A DNA stretch of 64,000 nt from Halodesulfovibrio sp. MK-HDV (lineage in GTDB: Bacteria; Desulfobacterota; Desulfovibrionia; Desulfovibrionales; Desulfovibrionaceae): the NCBI RefSeq assembly GCF_009914765.1, contig NZ_WYDS01000009.1, positions 91,688 through 155,687 on the forward strand, read 5' to 3'. Position 1 is the stretch's first letter, and every line of letters starts with the position of its first letter. The notes beneath the pieces were generated by a model. It was not told the origin of the DNA. It saw only the letters and a list, made by a program, of their open reading frames with translations, and ran no database searches. Of the stretch, positions 55,341-64,000 are shown piece after piece. Position numbers and translations under genes: made by a program.

Positions 55341-55539
55341 CATTGTAAAAAATTGCCAATTACACCTATCAATCTTCTTTGCACAGACTTCCAGATCGAA
55401 CAAACTCACCATACAGAACAGGATATTGTATCAATCTGAATTAGCGTTTTTTTTCTTTGGCACGGTATACTATCACATGGTATGGTCGCATTAGTTTGCC
55501 ATAATATAACCCGGTAACTTCAAAGAAGATAAGCTTTTT

Positions 55540-56223
55540 ATGAAACGTATTGGAATTCTTGGGGGAACATTCAACCCCACCCACATCATGCATATTCGTC
55601 CTGCGGTTGAAGTCAATGAAGCCTTTAGACTCGATCGTATCGATTTTGTTCCTTGTGCAACACCGCCGCACAAGACTGAAAACGGACTTCTTTCTTTCGA
55701 ATTACGAAACCGCATGATAAGGGCTGCAATCAACCGGTACCCTACTTTTACAGTTAACGAACTGGAAGTGGAACGTTCCGGCCCGTCTTATACGTATGAT
55801 ACGCTTCAGCACTACAAAGAAACTGAAGGTGACTGCGAACTCTTCTTTATTATGGGATCAATTGATTTGCCGACGCTTGCGGACTGGCATAAGGGGCTGG
55901 AGCTTATCGATCACGCAAATATTATCGTACTTGCGCGCTCTGATGCTGATGTGGAAATGTTTAATGCATTATGTCCACAATACTGGCCGGATTTAGAATT
56001 ACTCCCACCAGCGGGAAATGTTGCGGCCGCCTATTCTCTTGGCGCCCATAATATCTACTTTTTGCCGCAGCCAAGAATTGATGTTTCCGCAACTCTTATA
56101 CGCGAACGCTGGCTGCAAGATCGCGACATCTCTTATCTCGTGCCGGACAGCGTGCTTAAAATCATGGGTGATTACGCTGATGTCATCACTGCATGCTGGA
56201 ACGATGAAAGGAATTGCAAGTAA
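55540..56223 (+). CDS. nadD: nicotinate-nucleotide adenylyltransferase
   Basis: 227-residue enzyme that adenylates nicotinate mononucleotide in NAD synthesis. N-terminal GILGGTFNPTHIMH carries the (H/T)xGH-like nucleotidyl transfer motif of the family; DFVPCATPPHK and C-terminal DVSATLIRERW (ISxTxxR) complete it. Convergent with the GGDEF gene with only 24 bases between the stops. Another NAD-related gene candidate in the window is pnuC at the left edge, but they are 55 kb apart. Confidence 0.94.
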   Translation: MKRIGILGGTFNPTHIMHIRPAVEVNEAFRLDRIDFVPCATPPHKTENGLLSFELRNRMIRAAINRYPTFTVNELEVERSGPSYTYDTLQHYKETEGDCELFFIMGSIDLPTLADWHKGLELIDHANIIVLARSDADVEMFNALCPQYWPDLELLPPAGNVAAAYSLGAHNIYFLPQPRIDVSATLIRERWLQDRDISYLVPDSVLKIMGDYADVITACWNDERNCK

Positions 56224-56247
56224 CGTTGAACAGTACCTGCACAGGGG

Positions 56248-57870
56248 CTAGCTTCGTTTTTCCAGATACATCGCCTGATCAGCTCGCTGTAGCAAAACTT
56301 CCGGTGTTTCGCCGTCTTCGGGGTACATTGCCACCCCGACGCTTAATCCAACGCTTACAGAATTTTCATCGTTAATTCGAATCGGAGCTTCTGCAACTCT
56401 ATGGATTTTGCGAACAACAGCATCCACATCACACGCTGAACGTACGTTCTCAAGAACAATACAAAATTCATCACCACCGATGCGCCCAAAAACATCCCTG
56501 TCACGTATCTGTGCATTAATTCGCTCTACGAGCTCTTTAATTACAATATCGCCACTGTGATGTCCGTGCGTATCATTCACGTTTTTGAAGTCATTCAAAT
56601 CCAAATACAGTACGGCAAAAGTACCGCTATCATACCGTGCAGTTGCAAGAATATTATTCAATTTCTCGTAAAACGAGCCTCTACTAAATACTCCGGTCAA
56701 ACAATCACGGGTTGCCCTTCGCTGCAAATCAAGCTCGGCACATCTGCGCTCTGTCACATCTGACAAGATACCTTCGACGTAGGGAATCTGATTCTTTGGA
56801 TCAATGCTCCAATGGGCAGAAATTTCTCCCCAAATCGGCGTCCCATCTCTTCTCAAAAGCTGCGCATTAAACTTAGACTGACGTCCCACGGTCTGCACTT
56901 GATCCATCAAATTGATGAAATCATCTGCAGTGACAAATCGATCTGAAAAATTATGACAGGTTGGCGCTGTGGACCAGTCCAGAACTTCGAACCCAAAAAT
57001 TCGATTAAAAGCAGGGTTCGCTTCAATGATCTGCCCTGTTTCCTCCAGGCGGAACATACCTTCCGCTGCATTCAGATACAGCGCTCTATACTTGGCTTCT
57101 GCCTCTCGCAAGGCTGCTTCCGCTTGCAGGTTTTCTTCAAGGTTTGTCATTACGCAAAGCAAATTATTACTTGCACCAACCTTGCTTACAGAAAACCATA
57201 CCGGAATCATTTCCTCTTGGAGAGTGACGACATAGCCCTGAAAATTTTGTTTGGAATTGGCACTGAGAGTTCTGCACACAGCCTGAAGTCGCATCAACGT
57301 TTCTGCATCAAGCAAATTGTTAATATGAAGACCTTCGAGTGGATCTGAATATTCGACTAGTTGTCCTAAATGTTCGTTGGCGAAATCAACCCGCCATGCC
57401 TCATCCAGCATAACAACGCTTTCAGGAATATTCTGTGCGATAAGCTTATACTTTTCGATAGCACGTTCATGACGAGCATCGACTCTGCTATATGAACAAG
57501 CGGAGCCGACTGTGCATTCAAACATTTGTGCGGGACTAGAAAGAGGTAACCAAGCAAATGGTTGTATTTTTTTCACACGAGTAAAGGCATTGTCGTTTAG
57601 TTCCTCACAACAACAAATGACCGGTAATCTGGAAGACTCCGGACACACTGCCAGCTCGTCCAGCAACGCTACAGTTGTGTCGCAATCAGTGTTAGCAAGA
57701 AGCACAGAATGGGGATACTGCCGAAATGCTGAACGTACCTGATTTATAGAAACACCACACTGCCGAACAATATATTCCTGCTGATTTAAACACGCGGTAC
57801 TACCCAGTACTGCTTTCGCATCGTGTTCCAATACTAAAAGACAATTTTTCGTGTTGTCTGTGGCTGCCAT
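56248..57870 (-). CDS. diguanylate cyclase with pseudo-receiver and two PAS domains
   Basis: 540 residues from ATG 57870 (AGGGAA upstream; ATG 57891 is an alternative). The order is a receiver-like N-terminal domain (about 5-120), PAS 1 (about 135-250), PAS 2 (about 265-385) and GGDEF (about 390-535). The cyclase motif RIGGDEFCIVLE is intact and RDRD lies five residues before GGDEF, which fits the inhibitory RxxD site for cyclic-di-GMP. The receiver-like part has HSVLLANTDCD where an Asp phosphoacceptor strand should be, so it is probably not phosphorylated. There are no membrane helices, so it is a cytoplasmic sensor. Neighbouring flagellar genes suggest control of motility versus attachment, but this is only context. 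Confidence 0.92.
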   Translation of the reverse strand: MAATDNTKNCLLVLEHDAKAVLGSTACLNQQEYIVRQCGVSINQVRSAFRQYPHSVLLANTDCDTTVALLDELAVCPESSRLPVICCCEELNDNAFTRVKKIQPFAWLPLSSPAQMFECTVGSACSYSRVDARHERAIEKYKLIAQNIPESVVMLDEAWRVDFANEHLGQLVEYSDPLEGLHINNLLDAETLMRLQAVCRTLSANSKQNFQGYVVTLQEEMIPVWFSVSKVGASNNLLCVMTNLEENLQAEAALREAEAKYRALYLNAAEGMFRLEETGQIIEANPAFNRIFGFEVLDWSTAPTCHNFSDRFVTADDFINLMDQVQTVGRQSKFNAQLLRRDGTPIWGEISAHWSIDPKNQIPYVEGILSDVTERRCAELDLQRRATRDCLTGVFSRGSFYEKLNNILATARYDSGTFAVLYLDLNDFKNVNDTHGHHSGDIVIKELVERINAQIRDRDVFGRIGGDEFCIVLENVRSACDVDAVVRKIHRVAEAPIRINDENSVSVGLSVGVAMYPEDGETPEVLLQRADQAMYLEKRS

Positions 57871-58025
57871 GAAGCATTCCCTATTATTCATTACTCTCAC
57901 AAAAGCGCCCAACCCATACAGACACCAAACGTCATGACGCAAAAGGTGATTACACCTTCAGTAGCCTGAGTGTATTAATCGACAGATATTCTTATTTATT
58001 TAATATTTTGTCGCAGTTAACCACA

Positions 58026-58046
58026 CAAAAAGTTGGCCCCCCCAAC
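58026..58046 (-). terminator. possible terminator of the GT9 gene
   Basis: GTTGG / CCAAC around a G-rich loop, then five T on the minus strand; a short stem. Confidence 0.5.
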
Positions 58047-58074
58047 CTGCTGGTAACGTAACGCATGAGGCAAA

Positions 58075-59079
58075 TCATGAAAGCAAGGAAAGTACGCTTT
58101 GCAGCACTCTATCCGGTTTTATGGACCTCATGCATATCTGCTCTTTATCACATACTTTTTTGCCATGCAGAGAGCAAGGCCTGCACTCTTCATCTGCTTC
58201 AAGCACAATATCGGACAATCCTTCCGGATAAAATCCCCATGCTCGATGTGTAGGACCGAACAATCCTACAACCGGAGTCTGTACGCCGCCTGCAAGATGC
58301 ATCGGGCCAGAATCGCCTGTAATAAGCGCCTGCGAACAGGAAAGCACAGCACAAGTTTCTCGAATCGTTGTTTTGCCAGTCAAATCGGTTACATTTTCTC
58401 CTTCTGAAACAGGAGAAGTACCCACACCCACAATAACAACATGTGTACCAGCATCAACGAGCTTTGCAGCTAATTCACGCCAATAATCGCTAAACCATGC
58501 CTTATTGGGATGCGTTGAAAATGGATGCAGTGCAACAATCGGCTTATCACCCGCAACACGCCCGCACTTATCTTTTCCACACTGGCGTTCTTCTTCTGAT
58601 AAAAAGATCTGCGGGAGTAATTCCAGACGCGAAGGAGCTTCTTCTTCTACAGCAAGTGCGTATCGTTGCGGCACGTTAAAACGCAGCAACTTTTCACCGC
58701 CAAGCTTTCCCTCTGTCTGTAAAAACAATCTGCGCTGTAAAGAAAACTTAGGGTATCTGCGAACTGCGCCATTCCAGCACAAAGCCAAAAATCGTGATCG
58801 CATCGTACCGTGTAAATCCAGCAGCCCTTTGCCTTCGTGATCTTCAGCTAACTGCTTAAAGAAGGTGTACTCATTGCTGGAGCGTAACTCTTCTTTATTT
58901 ATGGAAAGGATAGTATCTATGGCAGGGTGTCCTTCCAGTACTGAAGCCCATGGCTCCAAAGTGAGGAAGGTAAAGCGCCAGCCGTATTTTTTATGTAAAT
59001 AGGAGAGCACACCAGTAGTGAGCACTACGTCGCCAAGTGCGCTCAATCGCATGACTAACCAGTTATTAGGTACTTTCAT
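58075..59079 (-). CDS. GT9 family heptosyltransferase-like enzyme
   Basis: 334-residue GT-B glycosyltransferase of family 9, which attaches heptose to the lipopolysaccharide core. It shows MRLSALGDVVLTTGVLSYL at the N-terminus, ALHPFSTHPNKAWFSDYW, and the donor site GDSGPMHLAGGVQTPVVGLFGPTHRAWGFYP. The C-terminal CRPCSLHGKKVCDKEQICMRSI matches the Cys-rich end common in WaaF/RfaF-type proteins. It is a single gene here, so the exact sugar and position are unknown. Confidence 0.9.
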   Translation of the reverse strand: MKVPNNWLVMRLSALGDVVLTTGVLSYLHKKYGWRFTFLTLEPWASVLEGHPAIDTILSINKEELRSSNEYTFFKQLAEDHEGKGLLDLHGTMRSRFLALCWNGAVRRYPKFSLQRRLFLQTEGKLGGEKLLRFNVPQRYALAVEEEAPSRLELLPQIFLSEEERQCGKDKCGRVAGDKPIVALHPFSTHPNKAWFSDYWRELAAKLVDAGTHVVIVGVGTSPVSEGENVTDLTGKTTIRETCAVLSCSQALITGDSGPMHLAGGVQTPVVGLFGPTHRAWGFYPEGLSDIVLEADEECRPCSLHGKKVCDKEQICMRSIKPDRVLQSVLSLLS

Positions 59080-59139
59080 ATACTCACTCTATATCGTATC
59101 TTTCCATCAGAAGCTATGCCCTAACCAACCAGAAAATCA

Positions 59140-61230
59140 TTATAAATCAAGCTTAGGCAGTGTTACCGCGTCATCGTCAAAAGCAAAAACCTGCTCAGTC
59201 AACTCGATAGGCTGTTGTTCCAGCAAATGTTCTGCTTCTTCAGTAGCGGATTCAGCAAGCTCTTCAGACAGCTTAGCGGACGTTGCAGAAGCATTTTCCA
59301 CAACTGAAACAAGTGTTTCCGTTTCAGAAACAAATTCAGAACAGGTCACACCCGCTTTAGTGAAGATAGCGGTTAATGCCAGCTCAACATTTTCTAACTG
59401 ACCTAAAACCTTTGCTGCACGCTTTACAGCATCTTTATCCGCTGTGGCAATACGTGAATCACTCTGTTTCTCTAAGAGACTCAAGCCATTAAAGACTCTG
59501 TCCAACGCCCTAGACCCAAGAGTCTTGCCGTTATCACTGGCTTCCGCAGCATGACGACATTTTCCGGACAAGCCACGGATTTCGTCAACAATGGTTCCCA
59601 TAGCTGTTGTATCTGAACCAATGCGTGCGGCTTCAACGTTAACATTGATTGCCAACGTCTCAAGGTGACGCGCAACATCTTCATAACTGGCAACCTGCCA
59701 GCCCATGACTTTCATAGCACGTTCAATTTCTGTAAATTGAGACTTAAGCTCGCCAACGGCTGCAGTAGGAACATTGCATGGTTTTGCCACAACATCTAAT
59801 GCAACAGATACGGCAGAAGACAATTCACTGAAATTGTTAACCCCGTGCAGAGTTGCAAATGCTTGTTCGCTTTGCCCTGCGGCCTGCGAAATTCCTTTCT
59901 CAAGCTTTACTCCGGAGTTACGTATTTCCTGAACCTTTTTAGTAACAGAGGCCAGTGAAGTGGATGCGTCATACACACATGCTTTCAATGCCTGTAACAT
60001 ATCTGAAGAAGAACCAGTTGCCGGAAGATTTACAGATTCAAGACATTGTCGCAAACTTTGCTCGACTTCACGCTGAGTCTTCTCAACTTCACCGATAGCC
60101 CGGCTCAATGCATCAAGCCCGAGAGTATTTTCTATATCCGTAACAGGCTTTCCTTCTGCTATGTTCTCCAACGCTCTGGTCTGTTCTGCCACCTTACTCC
60201 ACACAGTCCACAACGCTGTTTCAAGCGGAGACATTCTACTAGAAGTGCGGGATGAAGGCGGACGCTCTCCAGATGTTAGGCCGGCTACAGCCTGCCCTAC
60301 ACGAGAAACAAACTGCCCTGAAGACCTCAAAATTAACAGGTAGCTGAGAAGTGCGATAATGACCGCGCCTGCAACAATTATAACACCCGGTAAAATAGAA
60401 GATTCTCGAACAAATGCCAAAGAGTCTCGCTGCGAATCTGCAAGCTGCCTGATGGCAACATTGACATTGGAAAGACCAGTGCCAACATCTGAATCAACAT
60501 CCAATGCTCTATTGTACAGCTGCCCCAGCTGAATAAAATCAGTATTTAAATTTTTTGCAGCAACGATTACACGATCCAGCACCAGCAAGTCCATTGCCTT
60601 CATGCTTCTTCGCAACGCCCTGCAGCTTCCCAGCAACGATTCTGCGCTATTCTTAGCAAGATCGTAGTCGTTCTTCTGGTTCGTCGCTTCCATCAATCGC
60701 AATGCAACCTGTAAGTTTTGTACACTCTGCTGCATTACTTTAAGTCGTTGATTGCGCTTTTTCTGCGCATCTTGCGATGAAACACTTAACAACGAAACAC
60801 GCTGGTCAGCAATAATTCCTGCAATGCGATCTACATCGTCAGCAATATTTTTTACGTTCTCTTTCGAAAGCCCGATGTAGCGACTGATTCCAGAGTTTAG
60901 TGCTTTAAGTGCTTCCAGCTTTTCTTTATAGCCTATATTTGCAAGCTGCGCGCGACGTATCACCGCTGCTTCATTTGAATTTTTTGTTGAATCAAATTCT
61001 TTAAGCTGTTTTGCAAGCTCAGCACTGAGCTCAAGCAATGCATCGTGTCCTGCACCAGAAAGTGCAGCCTTGTGCACCATGGTAATGCTGCTTTCTAAAT
61101 GAGAAAGCCTGACAAGGGCATCATAATTTTTTGATAACCGTCGTTCACCATCAATACCAAAAAAGACAAGAGCTCCCATGAGCCCTAATAATAAAACATA
61201 TCCGGTGACGAGCTTAAATCCTATTCGCAT
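59140..61230 (-). CDS. membrane sensor with degenerate MCP-like signalling domain
   Basis: 696 residues from ATG 61230 (CGGAG six bases upstream). TM1 is about 5-25; an all-helical sensing region follows (about 30-285, coiled-coil rich); TM2 is about 286-308 (VIIVAGAVIIALLSYLLILR). The cytoplasmic part is long and helical. The segment INVNVEAARIGSDTTAMGTIVDEIRGL aligns in register with the chemoreceptor tip (L-N-A-A-I-E-A-A-R-A-G-E-x-G-x-G-F-A-V-V-A-D-E-V-R-x-L), but most CheA/CheW-contact residues are changed. The C-terminal tail is acidic. It is probably a chemoreceptor-derived protein of uncertain output, not a canonical MCP. Confidence 0.8.
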   Translation of the reverse strand: MRIGFKLVTGYVLLLGLMGALVFFGIDGERRLSKNYDALVRLSHLESSITMVHKAALSGAGHDALLELSAELAKQLKEFDSTKNSNEAAVIRRAQLANIGYKEKLEALKALNSGISRYIGLSKENVKNIADDVDRIAGIIADQRVSLLSVSSQDAQKKRNQRLKVMQQSVQNLQVALRLMEATNQKNDYDLAKNSAESLLGSCRALRRSMKAMDLLVLDRVIVAAKNLNTDFIQLGQLYNRALDVDSDVGTGLSNVNVAIRQLADSQRDSLAFVRESSILPGVIIVAGAVIIALLSYLLILRSSGQFVSRVGQAVAGLTSGERPPSSRTSSRMSPLETALWTVWSKVAEQTRALENIAEGKPVTDIENTLGLDALSRAIGEVEKTQREVEQSLRQCLESVNLPATGSSSDMLQALKACVYDASTSLASVTKKVQEIRNSGVKLEKGISQAAGQSEQAFATLHGVNNFSELSSAVSVALDVVAKPCNVPTAAVGELKSQFTEIERAMKVMGWQVASYEDVARHLETLAINVNVEAARIGSDTTAMGTIVDEIRGLSGKCRHAAEASDNGKTLGSRALDRVFNGLSLLEKQSDSRIATADKDAVKRAAKVLGQLENVELALTAIFTKAGVTCSEFVSETETLVSVVENASATSAKLSEELAESATEEAEHLLEQQPIELTEQVFAFDDDAVTLPKLDL

Positions 61231-61321
61231 GAAATACTCCGAAGATAAAAATGCATCGCCGATATGTACCCAAGTTCTCAAACTTCGGCAAACAGAAGGT
61301 TTCACCCAATAGAACCCAAAT

Positions 61322-61368
61322 AGAAAAATAAAATCCCATGCACGATGGTTCTCATACACGGGATTTTA
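61322..61368 (-). terminator. terminator of ilvBN
   Basis: AAAATCCCGTG / CATGGGATTTT stem with a 14-base loop and T-rich tail, 50 bases after the ilvN stop. Confidence 0.8.
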
Positions 61369-61417
61369 ATGTTCGTATGCTTTTGGGTGCAGCAATTGAA
61401 CAAAAAGTAATTTTTTA

Positions 61418-61729
61418 TCAGTCAGCTATAAGAACATTTGATTCTGTATTCATACTCGCAGTGAGGTCTGCAAAAACTTTTAAGTACTCAGTAGACGCTG
61501 TCACTTCATATACATCTTGAAGTTTACGCATCTGCCGCAGCATTTGGTCAAGTCTTCCATCCTCGTTTACCAGCAGCCAAATACGGCTTGTGGCACTGTC
61601 TGCAACCGGCAGACACAAAATAGCTTCAACGTTAAATGCCCGTCGTGAAAACAAACCTGTAACGTGTGCCATCACTCCCGGATGGTTGTTCACCAGAATA
61701 TCAAGAACAGTATGTGCATGATTAGCCAT
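61418..61729 (-). CDS. ilvN: acetolactate synthase small (regulatory) subunit
   Basis: 103-residue ACT-domain protein, the short IlvN type (E. coli IlvN is 96). [31 protein letters not shown] is the ACT signature that binds valine and confers feedback inhibition on IlvB. The start overlaps the end of ilvB by eight bases, so the two are translationally coupled. A short C-terminal extension follows the ACT domain. Confidence 0.94.
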   Translation of the reverse strand: MANHAHTVLDILVNNHPGVMAHVTGLFSRRAFNVEAILCLPVADSATSRIWLLVNEDGRLDQMLRQMRKLQDVYEVTASTEYLKVFADLTASMNTESNVLIAD

Positions 61730-63398
61730 TTGTATCGCCTCCGATCATTATGCGGTTCGCAGCCCCTGGAGGAACCATCGGCAAAACCTTTTCTTCTCTG
61801 CTCACTGGCATGTGAATGAGACATGGTCCTGTGGTCGCTAATGCTTCTGCCAAAATTTCTTCACTGCAATTTTCTGCCAAATCGACCACCTTCCAACCGA
61901 ATCCGCGTACAATTGCACCGTAATCCAATGCGATAGGATATTCTGAAGAGAAGCAGTTGCCGTTGAAGAATAATTCCTGCTGCTGATGTACTAAACCAAG
62001 ACACTGGTTGTTGAACAACACCACTGTAACATCAACACGATGCTCAGCAGCTGTTGCAAGCTCCTGTATATTCATCAAAATACTGCCGTCACCACTGAAA
62101 CAGATAACTTTTTTATCCGGCGCAGCAAGTGCAGCACCAATTGCTACAGGCAAACCAAAACCCATTGTACCCAGTCCGCCTGAGGTCAGCCATTGGCGAC
62201 CGCCTGTAAACGGATAACTCTGTGCGGTCCACATCTGATGCTTTCCTACATCTGTTGTAACAATGGTTGAATCATCAGAAAGTTCTCCCACAAGGCGAAT
62301 AAATTTCTGTGGTGACTCAAAACCACTTTCAACCGGAGAATGCGGAGGAAAGGCTGTTTTCAAAGCAGCAATGTATCCAATCCACTCTTTTCGTGACTTT
62401 GTTTCAATTTTTGGAAGCAATTTTGAAAACACATCGCGGATGTCACCCAGGATACCAAGACTTGCAGAACGAAGCTTATCAAGTTCACAGTGGTCAATAT
62501 CAATGTGAATAATTTTCGCGTTTGGACAAAACTCGTTAACCTTGCCGGTTGCGCGATCATCAAACCGAACGCCTGCGGCAACAATCAAGTCACACCCTTC
62601 CATAACCATATTTGTGTATCGTTCTGCATGCATTCCCAGCATGCCAATATTCAAATCATGATCCCGAGGAATAACGCTCAGCCCCATAAGGGTCATCGTT
62701 ACAGGCATAGAAGCTGTTTCTGCAAGATTCTTACAAATAGTATCTGCCTGCGCCGCCACTACACCGCCACCTACCCATAATACAGGGCGCGCAGCACTGT
62801 TAATCATCTTTGCCGCAGTCGCTATATCCGCCTCAGCAACTTTTGGTGGCGCGTCAGCCACAGCAGGTTCTGGAAACGCATCAATTACGATCTGCTCAAG
62901 TTGAACATCACGCGGAATATCAACGAGAACCGGACCTGGTCGACCTGAAGCGGCAATTCGGAATGCTTCTGGAATTACAGTAAGCAGTTCCTCTGCGGAA
63001 CGTACAAGAAAGTTATGTTTTGTGATGGGAATAGACATCCCGTAGGTATCTACTTCTTGAAATGCGTCAGTACCGATAAGCGGAGTTGGAACTTGCCCTG
63101 TGATACATACAAGAGGAACTGAATCAAGTTTGGCGTCCGCAATGGCAGTAACAATATTAGTTACACCGGGGCCGGAGGTAGCCAGACACACAGCAGGCTT
63201 ACCAGTAGTTCGAGCCATTCCCTGTGCTATAAATCCTGCTCCCTGCTCATGCCGAGCAAGGATATGCGTAATTTTTTCGCTACGCGATAACGCATCGTAC
63301 AACGGCAGGTTTGCTCCACCGGGGATACCTGAAACAGTGGTAATGCCCTGTCGCTCTAAAAGACGAATAGTACATTCTGCGCCGGTCATTTCTCGCAT
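61722..63398 (-). CDS. ilvB: acetolactate synthase large subunit
   Basis: TPP- and FAD-dependent enzyme for the first common step of valine, leucine and isoleucine synthesis. 558 residues from ATG 63398 (AGGAAG site); a longer frame runs into the attenuator. It shows [15 protein letters not shown], the catalytic Glu in [16 protein letters not shown], and the TPP motif [18 protein letters not shown]...NNQ. It forms a complex with IlvN, encoded immediately downstream. Transcription is very likely controlled by the leader peptide and terminator just upstream. Confidence 0.96.
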   Translation of the reverse strand: MREMTGAECTIRLLERQGITTVSGIPGGANLPLYDALSRSEKITHILARHEQGAGFIAQGMARTTGKPAVCLATSGPGVTNIVTAIADAKLDSVPLVCITGQVPTPLIGTDAFQEVDTYGMSIPITKHNFLVRSAEELLTVIPEAFRIAASGRPGPVLVDIPRDVQLEQIVIDAFPEPAVADAPPKVAEADIATAAKMINSAARPVLWVGGGVVAAQADTICKNLAETASMPVTMTLMGLSVIPRDHDLNIGMLGMHAERYTNMVMEGCDLIVAAGVRFDDRATGKVNEFCPNAKIIHIDIDHCELDKLRSASLGILGDIRDVFSKLLPKIETKSRKEWIGYIAALKTAFPPHSPVESGFESPQKFIRLVGELSDDSTIVTTDVGKHQMWTAQSYPFTGGRQWLTSGGLGTMGFGLPVAIGAALAAPDKKVICFSGDGSILMNIQELATAAEHRVDVTVVLFNNQCLGLVHQQQELFFNGNCFSSEYPIALDYGAIVRGFGWKVVDLAENCSEEILAEALATTGPCLIHMPVSREEKVLPMVPPGAANRIMIGGDTNG

Positions 63399-63451
63399 TA
63401 TTCTTCCTGCCCTGATCCAAGTTTTTTTTATTGCCAGCGGAGATTTTGGAT

Positions 63452-63487
63452 CAAAAAAAAATCCGCCGGGCTGATGCGCTGGCGGAG
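63452..63487 (-). terminator. ilvBN attenuator terminator
   Basis: On the minus strand CTCCGCC and GGCGGA flank a 13-base loop and are followed by nine T. It lies 28 bases after the leader-peptide stop and 54 bases before the ilvB start, the standard position for transcription attenuation. Confidence 0.85.
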
Positions 63488-63514
63488 TCAATCTTACTAA
63501 GTATGTAAAATCCG

Positions 63515-63622
63515 TTACAACGCGACGACGTTCCTTACGACGTTGACGACGACCACGATAACGGAGACTAGCAGCGCGCTGCTAGCTTCAATTGGGTAAG
63601 TTGTCGTGGTTGCGTTGTACAT
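63515..63622 (-). CDS. valine-rich leader peptide of ilvBN
   Basis: A 35-codon frame with GGAAAG before its ATG at 63622. Codons 19-33 include ten valines, with four in a row (23-26) and two further pairs (28-29 and 32-33), plus Ile at 11 and 22 and Leu at 17, 18 and 35. It is too short for the computed list but typical of ilv leader peptides such as IvbL of E. coli. Shortage of charged tRNA-Val would stall the ribosome and favour an antiterminator over the hairpin at 63452-63487. An 18-base palindrome within it (63568-63585) can serve as the pause hairpin. Confidence 0.85.
   Translation of the reverse strand: MYNATTTTYPIEASSALLVSVIVVVVNVVRNVVAL
63568..63585 (-). promoter_or_regulatory. pause hairpin within the ilvBN leader
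   Basis: CTAGCAGCGCGCTGCTAG, a perfect palindrome inside codons 13-19 of the leader peptide. Confidence 0.55.
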
Positions 63623-63656
63623 GTTGCTTTCCGAGTTTTACAAAGTTGTTAAGACT

Positions 63657-63685
63657 TTGATACCCAGATGTTCTTTAGCTGTCAA
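63657..63685 (-). promoter_or_regulatory. promoter of the ilvBN leader
   Basis: On the minus strand TTGACA (consensus), 17 bases, then TATCAA. It lies about 35 bases before the leader-peptide ATG. Confidence 0.7.
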
Positions 63686-63756
63686 CACGTATACGTTTTA
63701 TTCAGTTAATCGAACATATTGAGCGAACAAACAGTTGTCGTCCCCAAACAGAAGAC

Positions 63757-63790
63757 CAAAAAAAAAGGTTCAGAATTACTTCTGAACCTT
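63757..63790 (-). terminator. terminator of initiator tRNA
   Basis: AAGGTTCAGAA / TTCTGAACCTT stem followed by nine T on the minus strand, ten bases after the tRNA. Confidence 0.9.
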
Positions 63791-63799
63791 ATATCTTCA

Positions 63800-63876
63800 T
63801 GGTAGCGGGGACAGGATTTGAACCTGCGGCCTTCGGGTTATGAGCCCGACGAGCTACCGTACTGCTCCACCCCGCG
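63800..63876 (-). tRNA. initiator tRNA-fMet (CAU)
   Basis: 77-base cloverleaf on the minus strand: CGCGGGG acceptor start, anticodon loop CTCATAA flanked by the three G-C pairs GGG/CCC that mark initiator tRNAs, T-loop TTCAAAT, and encoded CCA. Position 1 is C and position 72 reads T, so the first pair is C-U, a mismatch as required of initiators; the common bacterial form is C-A. Confidence 0.95.
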
Positions 63877-63956
63877 ACATCGTGAGAAGGTATCTATGCC
63901 CTTCTTGGTCGTCCATCAACAGAAACAAAAATTTCATTTCTACTGGAACGTAAGAA

Positions 63957-63991
63957 AAAGAAAAAGAGGTTCAGAATCACTTCCGAACCTC
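63957..63991 (-). terminator. terminator of an upstream minus-strand gene beyond the right edge
   Basis: GAGGTTCGGAAG / TTCTGAACCTC-type stem with a T-rich tail on the minus strand. Its sequence resembles the terminator at 63757-63790, which suggests a duplicated tRNA-like unit to the right. Confidence 0.7.
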
Positions 63992-64000
63992 ATATATTCG

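Overview
The window looks like chromosomal DNA of a Gram-negative, motile, anaerobic bacterium of the Desulfovibrionaceae (Desulfovibrio/Halodesulfovibrio-like). This is inferred from gene content and protein character: anaerobic glycerol-3-phosphate dehydrogenase genes glpAB, a four-subunit 2-oxoacid:ferredoxin oxidoreductase, a TRAP transporter, many sigma-54/GntR/two-component style regulators, and diderm functions (RND pump, heptosyltransferase-like GT9, periplasmic cyclophilin). No insertion sequence, prophage, CRISPR array or rRNA is visible. Gene density is high and almost every operon ends in a clear rho-independent hairpin.

Layout. 1-1240: the 3' part of a PnuC-type vitamin transporter (cut by the left edge), a 0.55-kb gene-poor stretch and tRNA-Pro(UGG). 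1.4-6.2 kb: a chaperone operon cbpA-cbpM-clpB plus a periplasmic peptidyl-prolyl isomerase. 6.4-8.7 kb: threonine aldolase and a glycosyltransferase. 8.9-12.7 kb: phoH-pgpH-ybeY. 12.9-15.8 kb: a 3D-domain protein, a tiny zinc-ribbon protein, an MFS transporter interrupted by a frameshift at an A AAA AAG heptamer, and a PfpI/DJ-1 protein. 15.9-22.3 kb: glpA-glpB-glpK, divergent from a DAK2-DegV fusion whose DegV half has lost its middle. 22.3-29.9 kb: a regulated catabolic cluster (GntR regulator, HisD/HpsN-like dehydrogenase, DegT-type aminotransferase, TRAP DctPQM, Asp/Glu-type racemase) with a perfect 26-bp palindrome in front of it. 29.9-34.7 kb: tetR-MFP-RND efflux operon. 34.8-38.2 kb: korDABC and a small conserved-looking protein. 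38.6-50.6 kb: a response regulator with Glu at the phosphoacceptor position, an ECF-like sigma factor, flagellin behind a sigma-28 promoter, and the late flagellar genes flgD, flgE, flgK, flgL, fliD, preceded by a frameshifted zinc-finger ORF. 50.8-61.2 kb: sigma-54 activator, TPR membrane protein, proA, nadD, a PAS-GGDEF diguanylate cyclase, a GT9 enzyme and a degenerate MCP-like protein. 61.4-63.9 kb: ilvBN behind a valine-rich leader peptide and attenuator, then initiator tRNA.

The most interesting parts are the 22.3-29.9 kb cluster, whose substrate is not evident; the ilvBN attenuator; three interrupted genes, two of them broken at poly-A runs, which are either recoding sites, real decay or sequence errors; and two signalling proteins with altered key residues (the Glu response regulator and the MCP-like protein). 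Start codons were adjusted by hand where a Shine-Dalgarno sequence clearly favoured a different start from the longest reading frame. Domain and residue positions are approximate, and nothing here has been searched against a database.
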